Positions 54,432 to 64,000 of a stretch of 64,000 nt of DNA are shown in pieces (position 1 is the stretch's first letter; the number at the start of each line of letters is the position of its first letter). The notes below the pieces were generated by a model. That model was not told where the DNA came from. It was given only the letters and a program-made list of their open reading frames with translations, and ran no database searches. A program made the position numbers and the translations under genes. The stretch is from Pseudomonas sp. P7548 (GTDB lineage: Bacteria > Pseudomonadota > Gammaproteobacteria > Pseudomonadales > Pseudomonadaceae), in contig NZ_JACARO010000014.1 in assembly GCF_013386585.1 (NCBI RefSeq), positions 359-64,358 of the forward strand. Direction: 5' to 3'.

Positions 54432-55160
54432 TTACAGGGCCAAGCCGACCAGCACCGCCACTTCCAGTAGCTCCAGCAGCGCGCCGGCTGTGTCGCCGGT
54501 AGTGCCACCGAGGCGATTGACCATCAATTGGCGCAGCCCCACGAAGCAGAGGGCAGCGAGCAGCACGGCAATCCCGCCGCTGAAACCACCGATCAGGATG
54601 CACGCCAGGCCGCTGAGAATCAGCACCTGCTGACCGACCAGCCTGGGTAAATGATCCGACAGCGCCTGACCCAATCCGCCGGCCCGCACGTAGCGCGTGG
54701 TGAGGAACAACGCCAACAGCGATGCACGCCCGATCAGCGGAGCCAGGATCAACGCCGCGCCGTTATGCTGCTCGATCAACGCCACCAACGCAGTGAACTT
54801 GAGCAGCAACACCAACCCCAGGGTGACCACGGCAATCGGGCCACTGCGCGGGTCTTTCATGATGGTGAGCGTGCGCTCGCGGTCACCAAAGCCGCCGAGC
54901 CAGGCGTCGGCGCTATCGGCCAGACCGTCCAGGTGCAGGCCGCCGCTGAGCAGGACCCAGGCGGTCAGCAACAACGCGGCGTGCAACAACAGTGGCGCGC
55001 CCATCAGCGCCGCATTCAGCCCCCACAGCAGCACGCCGAACAGCAAGCCGACCACCGGATAAAACAGCAGCGAACGCCCCATTTCCTGAGGCTGCGGCAT
55101 GCCCGGCAGACGAATCGGCAGGCTGCTGAGAAATTGCAAGGCGATCCAGAACGGCAGCAT
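54432..55160 (-). CDS. cobS: Adenosylcobinamide-GDP ribazoletransferase CobS
   Basis: The 242-residue integral membrane protein performs the last joining step of cobalamin: it links adenosylcobinamide-GDP with alpha-ribazole (phosphate). Family motifs are FLSSLPIRLP near the start and DGLADSADAWLGGFGDRERTLTIMKDPRSG with the acidic metal-binding pair (about 78-110, split here by context). About six hydrophobic helices are seen. It is the last gene of the cob operon, two bases after cobC. Confidence 0.95.
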   Translation of the reverse strand: MLPFWIALQFLSSLPIRLPGMPQPQEMGRSLLFYPVVGLLFGVLLWGLNAALMGAPLLLHAALLLTAWVLLSGGLHLDGLADSADAWLGGFGDRERTLTIMKDPRSGPIAVVTLGLVLLLKFTALVALIEQHNGAALILAPLIGRASLLALFLTTRYVRAGGLGQALSDHLPRLVGQQVLILSGLACILIGGFSGGIAVLLAALCFVGLRQLMVNRLGGTTGDTAGALLELLEVAVLVGLAL

Positions 55161-55162
55161 GT

Positions 55163-55738
55163 CTACTCCACTTCCTTGAGCTGGCCGCCTGCCGCGACCT
55201 GCAGGCGGAACAATCCGCCATGGCCGACTTCGACATTCAGCAACTGTTCACGAGGCAAACCCCGCGCTTGCGCCAGGAGTAAACGCATCACCCCGCCGTG
55301 GCTGATCAACAACACCCGCTGCCCGGCATAGGCCTGATGCAAGCGTGCGACGGCGCCCAGGACCCGGCGGGAAAAGTCACTCACCGGTTCCCCATCAGGC
55401 GGCGTGAAGCCATAAGGATCCGCCCAGAACAGCCCAAGCCCTTCAGCATCGGTGTCCATCAGCGCCGCAGCACTCTGCCCTTCCCAGGCGCCGAAGTGCA
55501 GCTCTTGCAGGTCCTTCTCCAGGCTCACCGGCAGGTTCAGGCGTTCGCCCAATTCCTCGGCGAAACGCGCACAGCGTTGCAGCGGCGAACTGACCAAACG
55601 GTCCCACGGCCCTTGCTGCAACACGGCGGCACGCATCTGCGTCCAACCGGTCGCCGTCAACGCATCGTCCAGGCTGCCGCGCAGGCCGCCGCCCAGTTCG
55701 GTTTCGCCGTGACGCAGCAGGTCCAGGTGCAAGATCAT
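55163..55738 (-). CDS. cobC: Alpha-ribazole phosphatase CobC
   Basis: The 191-residue histidine phosphatase has the catalytic motif LLRHGETE with His9 near the N-terminus and the second histidine in [10 protein letters not shown]. It removes phosphate from alpha-ribazole-5-phosphate or from cobalamin-5-phosphate. The start at 55738 overlaps the cobT stop (ATGA); a longer in-frame extension upstream has no family match. Confidence 0.92.
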   Translation of the reverse strand: MILHLDLLRHGETELGGGLRGSLDDALTATGWTQMRAAVLQQGPWDRLVSSPLQRCARFAEELGERLNLPVSLEKDLQELHFGAWEGQSAAALMDTDAEGLGLFWADPYGFTPPDGEPVSDFSRRVLGAVARLHQAYAGQRVLLISHGGVMRLLLAQARGLPREQLLNVEVGHGGLFRLQVAAGGQLKEVE

Positions 55739-56790
55739 GCCGGGCGGTCTGCCACGGCGGCTTCGGCGAAGGTCGCCATCTGCCCGTGCAACGCACACGC
55801 CAGGCGCAACAACGGCACCGCCAGCGCCGCGCCGCTGCCCTCGCCCAGACGCAGGCCCAATTCCAGCAACGGCTGCGCCTCAAGGCTTTGCAGCACATGA
55901 CGATGGCCCGGTTCGGCACCCCGATGGCCAAACACCAGCCACTCGCGACATGCGGGGTTCAGGCGAGTCGCGACCAGCGCCGCCACGCTGCAGATAAACC
56001 CGTCCACCAGCACCACGATGCCTTCCTGGGCACAGGCCAGGTAAGCGCCAACCAACGCGGCGATTTCAAAACCACCCAGGTTGAAGAGGGTCTGCAACGC
56101 ATCGCCGCGCTGCCCCGCATGCAGGGCCAATGCACGCTCGATCACCGCCACCTTGTGGCTCACGCCTTGGGCGTTCAAGCCGGTGCCCGGGCCTGTCAGG
56201 TCGCTGACCTGGCACGCCAGCAACGCACACGCCAGCGCGCTTGCCGCCGTGGTGTTGCCGATCCCCATCTCACCGCCGATAAACAGCTGGGCACCGCTTT
56301 CCAGCGCACGGTGTGCGCTGTCGCGGCCGGCTTGCAGGGCGAGCCGTCCCTGAGCCTCGGACATTGCCGGGCCGTTGACGAAATTGGCAGTGCCCGCACC
56401 GATGTTCAGGTGGCGCACGCCCGGCAGGTTCAGCGCAGGCGTTACCGTGCCCAGGTCGACCACTTCCAACTGCGCATCCAGTTGCCGCGCCAATACGCTG
56501 ATGGCCGCACCGCCGCTGACAAAGTTGTGCAGCATCTGCCCGGTGACTTCCTGCGGGAAAGCCGACACACCCTCCGCCACCACCCCATGGTCACCGGCAA
56601 AGATCGCGATCCACAGTGAATCCACCGACGGCTTGACCCTGCCCTGCAAGCCGGCCAATTGCACCGCCAAGGCTTCCAGCTGGCCGAGGGAACCGGGCGG
56701 TTTGGTCAATTGCTGCTGGCGCGCCAGCGCTTGGGCGTGCGCCGAGGCGTCGAGGGTTTTGCAGGGGTTGAGCCACCAGGAGTCAGTCAT
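55735..56790 (-). CDS. cobT: Nicotinate-nucleotide-dimethylbenzimidazole phosphoribosyltransferase CobT
   Basis: The 351-residue enzyme makes alpha-ribazole-5-phosphate from dimethylbenzimidazole and nicotinate mononucleotide. Characteristic segments are [50 protein letters not shown] and the C-terminal [16 protein letters not shown] with the catalytic glutamate. The start at 56790 overlaps the end of cobU by four bases. Confidence 0.96.
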   Translation of the reverse strand: MTDSWWLNPCKTLDASAHAQALARQQQLTKPPGSLGQLEALAVQLAGLQGRVKPSVDSLWIAIFAGDHGVVAEGVSAFPQEVTGQMLHNFVSGGAAISVLARQLDAQLEVVDLGTVTPALNLPGVRHLNIGAGTANFVNGPAMSEAQGRLALQAGRDSAHRALESGAQLFIGGEMGIGNTTAASALACALLACQVSDLTGPGTGLNAQGVSHKVAVIERALALHAGQRGDALQTLFNLGGFEIAALVGAYLACAQEGIVVLVDGFICSVAALVATRLNPACREWLVFGHRGAEPGHRHVLQSLEAQPLLELGLRLGEGSGAALAVPLLRLACALHGQMATFAEAAVADRPA

Positions 56791-57308
56791 AACGCAGTAC
56801 CTTTCAAAGTCAGGGGCAGGCCGGCGACCGTCAGGACAACGCGCTGACACCGCTCGGCCAAGGCTTGATGCAGCCAACCGGCTTCATCCACATAGCGGCG
56901 AGTCAATTCGCCCAGCGGCACGACACCCAGACCGGTCTCGTTGCTGACAAAAATGATTTCCCCCGGCAGCGCAGCCAGGGTGTCCAGCAGGTGATCGCGT
57001 TCGACCGCCAGGCGCCCGGCGTCTTCGAGCATCAGCAGGTTGGTCAGCCACAGGGTCAGGCAATCCACCAGCAGGCACTGCCCAGCGGCCGCGTGTTCGC
57101 GCAGTGCGCGCGCCAGTTCAAGCGGTTCTTCGATCAGCCCCCAGTGGTCGGGGCGGCGCTGGCGATGCAGGGCGACACGTTCATTCATTTCGCCGTCCAG
57201 GGGTTGGCTGGTGGCGATATAGGTGACCGGCAGGCCACTGTCGCTGGCGAGTTTTTCGGCCAGACGGCTTTTGCCGGAGCGGGCGCCACCCAAAATCAGT
57301 TGGTGCAT
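56787..57308 (-). CDS. cobU: Bifunctional adenosylcobinamide kinase/guanylyltransferase CobU
   Basis: The 173-residue enzyme phosphorylates adenosylcobinamide and adds GMP. The P-loop is GGARSGKS at residues 7-14. The region [12 protein letters not shown] carries the histidine guanylylation site, and [29 protein letters not shown] (in two blocks, about 119-147) is conserved. It overlaps cobT. A REP doublet lies between it and cobQ. Confidence 0.95.
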   Translation of the reverse strand: MHQLILGGARSGKSRLAEKLASDSGLPVTYIATSQPLDGEMNERVALHRQRRPDHWGLIEEPLELARALREHAAAGQCLLVDCLTLWLTNLLMLEDAGRLAVERDHLLDTLAALPGEIIFVSNETGLGVVPLGELTRRYVDEAGWLHQALAERCQRVVLTVAGLPLTLKGTAL

Positions 57309-57358
57309 GGAGTTAGCCCTTGTTTCGCCGATTGGATTTTCGAAACTGCCCCATTCCT

Positions 57359-57464
57359 ATGTGGGAGCGGGCTTGCTCGCGAACGCGCTGGTCCAGTCAA
57401 AGCATCTGTAACTGAGAGACCGCATTCGCGAGCAAGTCGAATCGTCGCACCGCCGCTCCCACAT
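57359..57464. repeat. REP doublet with an insertion in one arm
   Basis: The left arm is ATGTGGGAGCGGGCTTGCTC. The right arm begins TTCGCGAGCAAG and ends CCGCTCCCACAT but is interrupted by about 16 extra bases (TCGAATCGTCGCACCG). It separates cobQ from cobU inside the operon. Confidence 0.88.
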
Positions 57465-57483
57465 TTGGGTCGTGTGCGCACCG

Positions 57484-58935
57484 TCAAATCCCACATAGCG
57501 TGCGCAGCAACTCGGTATCCAGATGGTTTTCCACCAGGTCCGCCAGGCGCTCGATATCACGTTCGCGCAGCGCGTGGTAATCCACCTCCTGCACATCCAC
57601 CAGCCCGGCCCAGCGCAGCAAGGCGCTGCACGCCGCGGGCGTTTCAAACAGCCCGTGCAGGTAAGTGCCGAGGATTTGCCCGTCCGCGCTCCTGGCGCCG
57701 TCGCTGCGGCCATCGTCCAGTTGCACGGCGGCGTGCAACAGGGCATCGCCCGTCGTGACGCCGGCGTGAATCTCATAGCCGCTGACTTCGGCGTCTTCGA
57801 GCAGCAAACGGCCACGAACGTTGCGCAGCTGTTTTTCTGCTTCGAGGGTCGTGCTGAACGCCAGCAGCCCCAGCCCTTCGCTGGAACCGGCAGGCCCTTC
57901 CAGGCCCAGCGGGTCGTGCACCTGCTCACCGAGCATCTGCAAGCCGCCGCAGATGCCGAGCACCTTGCCGCCGTAGCGCAGATGCCGCGCCACGGCGTTG
58001 TCCCAGCCATTGGCACGCAGATACGCCAAGTCGGCGCGCACGCTTTTGGAGCCCGGCAAAATAATCAGGTCGGCAGCCGGAATCGGCTGGCCCGGGCCGA
58101 CGAACTGCAAGTCCACTTGGGGATGCAGGCGCAGCGGGTCGAAATCCGTGTGGTTGCTGATACGCGGCAACACCGGCACCACCACCTTGAGCACCTGCGC
58201 AGCCTTGTCGATCTGGCGCCGGTCGATACCGTCTTCGGCTTCCAGGTGCAGGTCCATCACATAGGGCAACACGCCCACCACCGGTTTGCCGGTGCGGGCT
58301 TCGAGCCAATCCAGGCCCGGCTGCAACAAGGCGATATCGCCACGAAAACGGTTGATGATGAAGCCCTTGACCCGCGCTTGCTCGGTGGGCGACAACAACT
58401 CCAACGTGCCGACCAAATGGGCAAACACGCCGCCGCGATTGATGTCGGCGATGAGCAGCACCGGGCAGTCCACTGCTTCGGCGAAGCCCATGTTGGCGAT
58501 GTCATTGGCACGCAGGTTGATCTCTGCCGGGGAGCCGGCGCCTTCCACCATCACCACCGGGTAGGCTTGGCTCAACCGCGCGTGCGAGGCCAGCACCGCC
58601 TGCATCGCGATGGCTTTGTAGTCGTGATAGGCGACCGCGTTCATGCTGGTGACCGCGCGGCCATGGATGATGACCTGGGAGCCGGTGTCGCTGTTGGGCT
58701 TGAGCAACACCGGGTTCATGTCGGTGTGGGGTGCCAGGTTGGCGGCCTGGGCCTGCACGGCCTGGGCGCGGCCGATTTCACCGCCCTCGGCGGTCACGGC
58801 ACTGTTGAGCGCCATGTTCTGCGGTTTGAACGGCGCGACCGCCACCCCTTGGCGGACCAGCCAGCGGCACAGGGCGGTCACCAGGGTGCTTTTACCGGCG
58901 TCGGACGTGGTGCCTTGCACCATCAATGTACTCAT
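57484..58935 (-). CDS. cobQ: Cobyric acid synthase CobQ
   Basis: The 483-residue enzyme amidates four carboxylates of adenosylcobyrinate a,c-diamide. The N-terminal ATPase part starts [20 protein letters not shown] with a P-loop-like motif. The C-terminal glutaminase-like part has [12 protein letters not shown] with the nucleophilic cysteine and a late histidine in GTYLHGLFE. The start overlaps the stop of the decarboxylase gene (58932-58935). Confidence 0.96.
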   Translation of the reverse strand: MSTLMVQGTTSDAGKSTLVTALCRWLVRQGVAVAPFKPQNMALNSAVTAEGGEIGRAQAVQAQAANLAPHTDMNPVLLKPNSDTGSQVIIHGRAVTSMNAVAYHDYKAIAMQAVLASHARLSQAYPVVMVEGAGSPAEINLRANDIANMGFAEAVDCPVLLIADINRGGVFAHLVGTLELLSPTEQARVKGFIINRFRGDIALLQPGLDWLEARTGKPVVGVLPYVMDLHLEAEDGIDRRQIDKAAQVLKVVVPVLPRISNHTDFDPLRLHPQVDLQFVGPGQPIPAADLIILPGSKSVRADLAYLRANGWDNAVARHLRYGGKVLGICGGLQMLGEQVHDPLGLEGPAGSSEGLGLLAFSTTLEAEKQLRNVRGRLLLEDAEVSGYEIHAGVTTGDALLHAAVQLDDGRSDGARSADGQILGTYLHGLFETPAACSALLRWAGLVDVQEVDYHALRERDIERLADLVENHLDTELLRTLCGI

Positions 58936-59921
58936 GAAGCTTCCTTGTAGGCGGCCAGGGCCTCATCGAGGCGCAACCAGTCGGCCTCGGTGTCGGGCAA
59001 GCCGAAGCGCAGGCTGCTGTCATGGACAAACAGCCGCAGCAGGATCCCGCGCTGAGCCATGAATTCGTGCATGCGTTCAGCGTGGGGCGTGATCAGCCAT
59101 TGAAACAACGCACAGCCGCCCTGGGGCTGGAAGCCGTGGCGTTCCAGCAAGGCAAACAGACGCTGGCCCGCCTCGATGCAACGTGTGCGTTGGCGCGCCT
59201 GACCGGCAGTGTCGCGCAGGCACACCTGACCCATCACGCGCGTCGGCCCGCTGACTGCCCAGGGGCCGACCTGTTCAGCCAGCAACTTGAGCAGCTTGCG
59301 TTCAGCCAGCACAAACCCCAACCGCACCCCGGCCAGGCCGAAGAACTTGCCAAACGAGCGCAACACGATCAGGCCAACCTGGTGGGCCTGGCCCGCCAGG
59401 CTCAATTGAGGGGTGACGTCCATGAAGGCTTCGTCCACCACCAGCCAACCGCCGCGCTGGGCCAGGCGTGAGTGCCAGTCGAGCAGGCGTCGTGGGGTCA
59501 GGCTCAGGCCGGTGGGATTGTTGGGGTTGACCACCACCAGTACATCGAGGCCATCAAGAAAGAAGTCGACTTCCTGCTCCTGCACCTCGCGCACCACATA
59601 GCCGGCGCGACGCCAGGCTTCGGCGTGTTCGGCATAGCACGGCGACAACACGCCGACTTTGCCGGCACGACGCAGGCGTGGCAGCAACTGGATGGCCGCC
59701 TGGGAACCGGGCACCGGCAACAGGTGCGCAGCGCCGTAGTATTCGCTGGCGGCCTGCTCCAGGCCGTCATCGGTTTCGGGCAAGCGGGCCCAGGCGCGCA
59801 ACGGGATCTCCGGGATCGGCCACGGCCAGGGCGCGAGGCCACTCGACAGGTCGAGCCAATCGGCCTCGGCAATCCCGTACTGAATCGCTGCCTTGCGCAG
59901 CCGGCCACCGTGTTCAAGCAT
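58932..59921 (-). CDS. cobD: Threonine-phosphate decarboxylase CobD (pseudomonad cobC)
   Basis: The 329-residue PLP enzyme of the aminotransferase fold turns L-threonine-O-3-phosphate into aminopropanol phosphate for the nucleotide loop. Motifs are [24 protein letters not shown] and the PLP lysine in [16 protein letters not shown]. In Pseudomonas this gene is often called cobC while cobD names the next enzyme, so the symbol is ambiguous. It overlaps cbiB by eight bases (59914-59921). Confidence 0.93.
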   Translation of the reverse strand: MLEHGGRLRKAAIQYGIAEADWLDLSSGLAPWPWPIPEIPLRAWARLPETDDGLEQAASEYYGAAHLLPVPGSQAAIQLLPRLRRAGKVGVLSPCYAEHAEAWRRAGYVVREVQEQEVDFFLDGLDVLVVVNPNNPTGLSLTPRRLLDWHSRLAQRGGWLVVDEAFMDVTPQLSLAGQAHQVGLIVLRSFGKFFGLAGVRLGFVLAERKLLKLLAEQVGPWAVSGPTRVMGQVCLRDTAGQARQRTRCIEAGQRLFALLERHGFQPQGGCALFQWLITPHAERMHEFMAQRGILLRLFVHDSSLRFGLPDTEADWLRLDEALAAYKEAS

Positions 59922-60822
59922 AGAATTGCGCCCCCGCGCACAGGATCAGCAGCCACAACCATACGCCGCGCTGCACCAGTTGCCAGCCCCGGTCGATGGA
60001 ATCGGCATCCGCCGCCGGGCCTTCGCCCAATTGCGGGCGATGGTGCACTTCACCGTGATAGATCGCGGCACCGCCCAACTCCACACCCAAGGCGCCGGCA
60101 CCCGCCGCCATGACCGGGCCGGCGTTGGGGCTGTCCCAGGTCGGGCCCTGGGTGCGCCAGCATTTGAGCGCCAGGCGGGTCTTGCCGAGCACGGCGTAAG
60201 TCAACGCCACCAGGCGTGCGGGAATGTAGTTGAGCACGTCGTCGATCTTGGCCGCAGCCCAACCGAAACGCTCGAAGCGTTCGTTGCGATAGCCCCACAT
60301 GGCGTCGAGGGTGTTGCTCAAGCGGTAGAGCACCACGCCCGGCACGCCGGCGACTACAAACCAGAACAGCGCGGCAAACACCGCGTCGCTGCCGTTCTCC
60401 AGCACCGATTCGGTGGCGGCGCGGGCGACTTCGGTGCTGTCCAATTCGCTGGTCTGGCGGCTCACCAGGTAGCTGACGCGTTTGCGCGCTTCGTCCAGGT
60501 CATCGCTGCGCAAGGCCTGCGCCACCGGAATCACATGCTCGCCGAGGCTGCGCATGCCGAGGGCGCAGTACAACGCGAGAATTTCCAGTACCCAACCGAT
60601 ATACGGCGCCCACGACAGCGCCGTGGCCAGCAGGGTCAGCGGCACCACCGCGATAAACCACGCGGTCACGCCATGGCTGCGCCAACCGCGCCCACCGGTG
60701 TTGAAACGTTGCTCGATGCGCCCGGCGAAATTGCCGAACGCCACCAGCGGATGCCAGCGCCTGGGCTCGCCCAATAGCGCATCCAGCGCCACCGCAGCGA
60801 CACACAGCAAGGCCACACTCAT
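59914..60822 (-). CDS. cbiB: Adenosylcobinamide-phosphate synthase CbiB
   Basis: The 302-residue inner-membrane protein attaches aminopropanol (phosphate) to adenosylcobyric acid. It begins with a hydrophobic N-terminus and [17 protein letters not shown]. The conserved [20 protein letters not shown] segment and [13 protein letters not shown] follow. The ATG at 60822 overlaps the bluB stop as ATGA. The pseudomonad name is cobD. Confidence 0.94.
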   Translation of the reverse strand: MSVALLCVAAVALDALLGEPRRWHPLVAFGNFAGRIEQRFNTGGRGWRSHGVTAWFIAVVPLTLLATALSWAPYIGWVLEILALYCALGMRSLGEHVIPVAQALRSDDLDEARKRVSYLVSRQTSELDSTEVARAATESVLENGSDAVFAALFWFVVAGVPGVVLYRLSNTLDAMWGYRNERFERFGWAAAKIDDVLNYIPARLVALTYAVLGKTRLALKCWRTQGPTWDSPNAGPVMAAGAGALGVELGGAAIYHGEVHHRPQLGEGPAADADSIDRGWQLVQRGVWLWLLILCAGAQFYA

Positions 60823-61469
60823 TGACTCACTCCCCACGCATTCTCATACAACATGTCACTCAGCGGCCGAGGCTCGGTCCAGCCTTCGAGCTGCAACATC
60901 GGTGCCGGATAGAACTCGGCCACCGGCCCCAGGCACAGCACCGCCAGGGGTTTTGCGCCAGGCGGCAAGCCCAGCAGATCGGCCAGGGCCTGGGGCTCGA
61001 ACAGCGAGACCCAGCCCATGCCCAAGCCTTCGGCGCGGGCCGCCAGCCACAGGTTCTGGATGGCACAGGACAGCGAAGCCATGTCCATTTCCGGCAAGGT
61101 GCGACGGCCGAAGATATGGCGCTCGCGGTCATCCATCAACGCCGCGACCAATACTTCGGCGCAGTCGTGAATGCCTTCGACCTTGAGCTTCATGAACTCA
61201 TCGGAGCGTTCGCCCAACGCCTCGGCGGTGCGTACGCGCTCTTCTTCCACCAGTTGTTGAATCTGCCCACGCAGTTGGCGGTCGCTGATACGGATAAAGC
61301 GCCAGGGTTGCATCAGGCCGACGCTGGGGGCCTGATGGGCAGCCTGGAGCAAACGGTGCAGCAACTCAGGGGCAACGGTGCCGCCGCTGAAGTGGCGCAT
61401 GTCGCGGCGTTCGGCGATGGCGCGATAGATGGCCTGGCGGTCGGCTTCGGGGAAGGCGTTGTCAGTCAT
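60819..61469 (-). CDS. bluB: 5,6-dimethylbenzimidazole synthase BluB
   Basis: The 216-residue flavin nitroreductase-fold enzyme destroys reduced FMN with oxygen to make the lower ligand of B12. The core contains [36 protein letters not shown] and [14 protein letters not shown]. Its presence means aerobic de novo lower-ligand synthesis. The start overlaps the cobB stop, in DNA that derives from REP repeats. Confidence 0.95.
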   Translation of the reverse strand: MTDNAFPEADRQAIYRAIAERRDMRHFSGGTVAPELLHRLLQAAHQAPSVGLMQPWRFIRISDRQLRGQIQQLVEEERVRTAEALGERSDEFMKLKVEGIHDCAEVLVAALMDDRERHIFGRRTLPEMDMASLSCAIQNLWLAARAEGLGMGWVSLFEPQALADLLGLPPGAKPLAVLCLGPVAEFYPAPMLQLEGWTEPRPLSDMLYENAWGVSQ

Positions 61470-62857
61470 GGCCTCTTCGCGGGCAAGCCCGCTCCCACAT
61501 TGGATGGGGTTTCAACTCGGTACATTGTGGGAGCTGGCTTGCCTGCGATGACGGCCTCCCGGTCTGGCGCAAACAAGGCGGCCACTGCCACGGGATTGGA
61601 TGGAAAATAGAAATGTACGTAGGACGCGGTCATGCGGCCTTGCCGGTAGACCGCCTCGGCACCACGCCCACCGTTGGGGCTAAGGCCACGGGCAATCGGC
61701 TGCCACTCGGTGGTCGTGAGGGAGTGGTGATAGGTATGGCCGCGCAGCGTGCCTTCGGGCAGCTCGACATTTTGCAGCGCCAAGGCCGCCAGTTTCTTTT
61801 GCATCACGGCATCGCCTTGCAGCAGGCCCACCAGTTCGGCGCGGACGCCATCGACATCAGTCAGCGAATCGAGCAGGTACAGCATGCCGCCGCATTCAGC
61901 GAGCAAGGGTTTCCCGGCGGCATGGTGAGCGCGGATGGCTTCGAGCATCGGCGTGTTTTGCGACAGTGCCTGGTGGTGCAACTCCGGATAGCCACCCGGC
62001 AGGTAGAGGCTGTCGGCATCAGGCAATTGGCGGTCATGGATCGGCGAGAAGAAGTGCAACTCGGCACCCATCGCGCGTAGCAGGTCGAGACTGGCGCCGT
62101 AGGTAAAGGCGAAGGCTTCGTCGCGGGCCACAGCAATACGCACGCCTTCGAGCAACGGCTCGGCCACGATCACTTCGGGCGCGGCAAAGGTGACCGGAGG
62201 CGGTAAGGCGACTTCGCAGCTGCTGCCCAGTGCTTGAGCGGCGGCATCCAGGCGCACATCGAGATCATTCAATTCGCTGGCTTGCACCAGCCCCAGGTGT
62301 CGGCTGGGCAGTTCGATCCCGGTTTCGCGGGACAATGCGCCATACCAGCGCAAGCCTTCAGTGAGGCTGCCTTCCAGCAACTGCGCGTGACGCAAGGTGC
62401 CGACGCGGTTGGCCAGCACGCCGGCAAACGGCAGGTCCGGCTGATAACGCGCCAGGCCCAGGGCCAGGGCACCGAAGGTCTGGGCCATGGCGGTGCCGTC
62501 GATCACGCCCAGCACCGGCACACCGAAGTGCCGCGCCAGGTCGGCGCTGGAGGGCGTACCGTCGAACAGGCCCATCACGCCTTCGATAAGGATCAGGTCG
62601 GCCTCACCGGCCGCCTCCCACAACAGGCGGCGACTTTCCTGCTCGCCCACCATCCACATGTCCAGCTGGTACACCGGCGCACCGCTGGCACGCTCGTGGA
62701 TCATGGGGTCGAGGAAGTCCGGACCGCATTTGAACACACGCACCTTGCGCCCCAGGTTGCGGTGCAAACGCGCCAGCGCGGCGGTGACGGTGGTTTTGCC
62801 CTGGCCGGACGCCGGTGCGGCGATCAAGACGGCCGGGCAATGACGGGGCTGATTCAA
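61466..62857 (-). CDS. cobB: Cobyrinate a,c-diamide synthase CobB, REP-extended C-terminus
   Basis: The 463-residue glutamine amidotransferase amidates carboxylates a and c of (hydrogeno)cobyrinate. The P-loop is APASGQGKTTV and KCGPDFLDPMIH follows. The glutaminase domain has LLAECGGMLYLLDSL with the nucleophilic cysteine, and a late GHTYHHS. The normal family end is near YFPSNPVAVAALFA. About 29 further residues (435-463, including IAGKPAP and VGAGLPAK) are encoded by REP DNA at 61477-61556. It overlaps the start of bluB and the end of cobO. Confidence 0.94.
   Translation of the reverse strand: MNQPRHCPAVLIAAPASGQGKTTVTAALARLHRNLGRKVRVFKCGPDFLDPMIHERASGAPVYQLDMWMVGEQESRRLLWEAAGEADLILIEGVMGLFDGTPSSADLARHFGVPVLGVIDGTAMAQTFGALALGLARYQPDLPFAGVLANRVGTLRHAQLLEGSLTEGLRWYGALSRETGIELPSRHLGLVQASELNDLDVRLDAAAQALGSSCEVALPPPVTFAAPEVIVAEPLLEGVRIAVARDEAFAFTYGASLDLLRAMGAELHFFSPIHDRQLPDADSLYLPGGYPELHHQALSQNTPMLEAIRAHHAAGKPLLAECGGMLYLLDSLTDVDGVRAELVGLLQGDAVMQKKLAALALQNVELPEGTLRGHTYHHSLTTTEWQPIARGLSPNGGRGAEAVYRQGRMTASYVHFYFPSNPVAVAALFAPDREAVIAGKPAPTMYRVETPSNVGAGLPAKRP
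61477..61556. repeat. REP pair inside the cobB coding end
   Basis: Left is CGCGGGCAAGCCCGCTCCCA (61478-61497) and right is TGTGGGAGCTGGCTTGCCTG (61526-61545). They belong to two REP subtypes (CGGGC and CTGGC), and their inner ends, not outer ends, carry the TCCCACA/TGTGGGA boxes, opposite to the other doublets here. All of it is read in frame in cobB. Confidence 0.88.
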
Positions 62858-63465
62858 AGTTCGACGCCCTTCTGTGCCTTGATACCGGCCTGGAACGCGT
62901 GCTTGAGCATGCCCATTTCGGTGACGGTGTCGCCCATTTCGATCAATTCGGGTTTGGCGCCACGGCCAGTGACCACCACGTGTTGCATCGGAGGTCGGGC
63001 TTGCAGGTCGCTGAGCACCTGGTCCAGGTCGAGGTAACCGTGCTTGAGGGCGATATTCAGCTCATCCAGCACCACCAGGCCGATGGCCGGGTCTTGCAGC
63101 AGTTCGCGGGACACCGCCCAGGCGGCTTCGGCGGCGGCGATGTCGCGCTGGCGGTCCTGGGTTTCCCAGGTGAAGCCTTCGCCCATGACGTGGAAACGCA
63201 CTTGCTCGGGGAAGCGGCGGAAGAACAACTCTTCACCGGTGCTGTTACGCCCCTTGATGAACTGCACCACACCGCACTGCATGCCGTGGCCCATGGCCCG
63301 GGCCAGCATGCCGAATGCGGAACTGCTCTTGCCTTTGCCGTTGCCGGTCAATACCAGCAGCAAACCGCATTCATTGGGGGAGTTGGCGATGCGCTCGTCG
63401 ATCACGGCTTTTTTGCGCAGCATGCGCGCCAGGTGGCGTTCGTCGCGGTCGGGGGAATCGGTCAT
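62854..63465 (-). CDS. cobO: Cob(I)yrinic acid a,c-diamide adenosyltransferase CobO
   Basis: The 203-residue ATP:corrinoid adenosyltransferase of the CobA/CobO type has a P-loop VLTGNGKGKSSSAFG near residues 38-52, VVLDELNIALKHGYLDLD, and VVTGRGAKPELIEMGDTVTEM. It puts the adenosyl ligand on cobalt. The start at 63465 has GGAGAG six bases ahead. It is the first gene of the operon, behind a cobalamin riboswitch. Confidence 0.96.
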   Translation of the reverse strand: MTDSPDRDERHLARMLRKKAVIDERIANSPNECGLLLVLTGNGKGKSSSAFGMLARAMGHGMQCGVVQFIKGRNSTGEELFFRRFPEQVRFHVMGEGFTWETQDRQRDIAAAEAAWAVSRELLQDPAIGLVVLDELNIALKHGYLDLDQVLSDLQARPPMQHVVVTGRGAKPELIEMGDTVTEMGMLKHAFQAGIKAQKGVEL

Positions 63466-63547
63466 GGCAGCTCTCCGTTGGGGCTGGACAAAAACGGCGG
63501 GCAGGAAAAAGAAAATACAGACAGCCAAGCATCGCCCACCGTGATGC

Positions 63548-63770
63548 TGTTGGATGCTCCGGGCCGGTCTCCGGGCTCATGAGTGGCGCCCTGCCCTTGT
63601 GAAAAGAGCGAGCAGGCCGACGTTGCGCCTTCCCATATCGCGCGCGATACAGTGGCAAAAGGCAGCGTCTTGACTCATTTACCGTTGCGGGGGCAGCGCC
63701 GGAATCGCGGCAGCACTGTGTACAAGTGCGCTCACTCACCGGCTTCCCTGTTTCACCCTGTCGACGCATA
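63548..63770 (-). promoter_or_regulatory. Cobalamin riboswitch of the cob operon
   Basis: On the minus strand the conserved blocks occur in the right order: GGTGAAACAGGGAAGCCGGTG, (split here as GGTGAAACAGGGAA and GCCGGTG), then GCTGCCCCCGCAACGGTAA, GCCACTGTAT, ATGGGAAGGCG, and the B12 box GAGCCCGGAGACCGGCC. It ends about 85 bases before cobO. A small stem (GCATC / GATGC) lies between it and the gene and may be part of the expression platform. High B12 should turn the operon off. Confidence 0.95.
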
Positions 63771-63901
63771 CGCCACAGAGCACCTGGAACAAGCCGCGAA
63801 GGTTAGTGGGTTGGGGGTGGAGCGTCAATTAAAGCCGGCCTCGCACTTGAACCATCGGACCGCCGTACTCCTCTACCCTTACAGGTATTCAGGAGAACAC
63901 C

Positions 63902-64000
63902 ATGCATAAAACCAGACTCGCCTTACTGATCATGCTCGCAGGCACCCTCGCCGCCTGCGGTGAAAGCTCAACGTTGCAGGTGTCGGACGGCACCGGCCCT
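63902..64000 (+). CDS. Lipoprotein, N-terminal part (gene cut by window end)
   Basis: The first 33 codons encode a lipoprotein signal peptide: MHKTRLALLIMLAGTLAACG with lipobox LAAC at residues 16-19, then ESSTLQVSDGTGP. AGGAG lies six bases ahead of the ATG. The mature start resembles from memory the N-termini of PQQ-dependent sugar (sorbosone-type) dehydrogenases of pseudomonads, but too little is visible to be sure. Confidence 0.8.
   Translation, partial: MHKTRLALLIMLAGTLAACGESSTLQVSDGTGP

Overview
The window is chromosomal DNA of a Pseudomonas of the fluorescens lineage. This is inferred from the high GC content, the gene families, the Pseudomonas-type flagellar regulators FleQ/FleS/FleR, the HptB-HsbR-HsbA module, the phhABC-phhR locus, PlpD, the NahK/ErcS-type hybrid kinase and many REP doublets of the GTGGGAGC type. 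I see no phage, transposase, tRNA, rRNA or CRISPR array.

Layout. From 1 to 26,945 nearly everything lies on the minus strand and builds or controls the polar flagellum. Read in transcription order (right to left) the genes are flgF-flgG-flgH-flgI-flgJ-flgK-flgL, a ketoacyl-ACP synthase III gene, fliC, flaG, fliD, fliS, fliT, fleQ, fleS, fleR, fliE-fliF-fliG-fliH-fliI-fliJ, then hsbA-hsbR-hptB. Sigma-54 promoters can be read in front of fliE and fleS, and a weaker one in front of flgF. A FliA (sigma-28) promoter can be read in front of fliC. This fits the known FleQ > RpoN/FleSR > FliA hierarchy. From 26,946 to 28,603 lies an AT-richer island with one unfamiliar repeat protein.

From 28,604 to 32,853 is the phenylalanine-to-tyrosine catabolic locus: phhR divergent from phhA-phhB-phhC, with a TyrR/PhhR-like box between them. 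From 32,980 to 53,931 is mixed housekeeping and accessory content: an LpxH-like phosphoesterase, an AraC regulator with an EamA exporter, a small membrane protein, a SelW-like protein, the autotransporter phospholipase PlpD, a SlyA/MarR regulator, RecQ, a YecA/YgfB protein, a YbaN-like protein, a large SSS-PAS-kinase-receiver hybrid, RmuC, several small unknown genes with long structured leaders, a FadL-type porin, a periplasmic glutathione-peroxidase-like protein and a MarR-MFS-microprotein cluster.

From 54,432 to 63,465 a tightly overlapping minus-strand operon encodes late cobalamin synthesis (cobO, cobB, bluB, cbiB/cobD, the threonine-phosphate decarboxylase, cobQ, cobU, cobT, cobC, cobS), headed by a clear cobalamin riboswitch. 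The window ends in the first codons of a lipoprotein gene.

Most worth a second look: (1) the repeat protein at 27,541-28,530, with a charged 15-residue tandem repeat and a duplicated C-terminal domain, in an atypical-composition gap; (2) an unlisted 39-residue membrane microprotein at 52,607-52,726 coupled by ATGA overlap to an MFS transporter; (3) matching 16-bp operators for the adjacent MarR protein, one apparently on a leaderless promoter; (4) REP DNA that has become the C-terminus of CobB; and (5) structured long leaders at 49,096-49,539 and 49,941-50,011.
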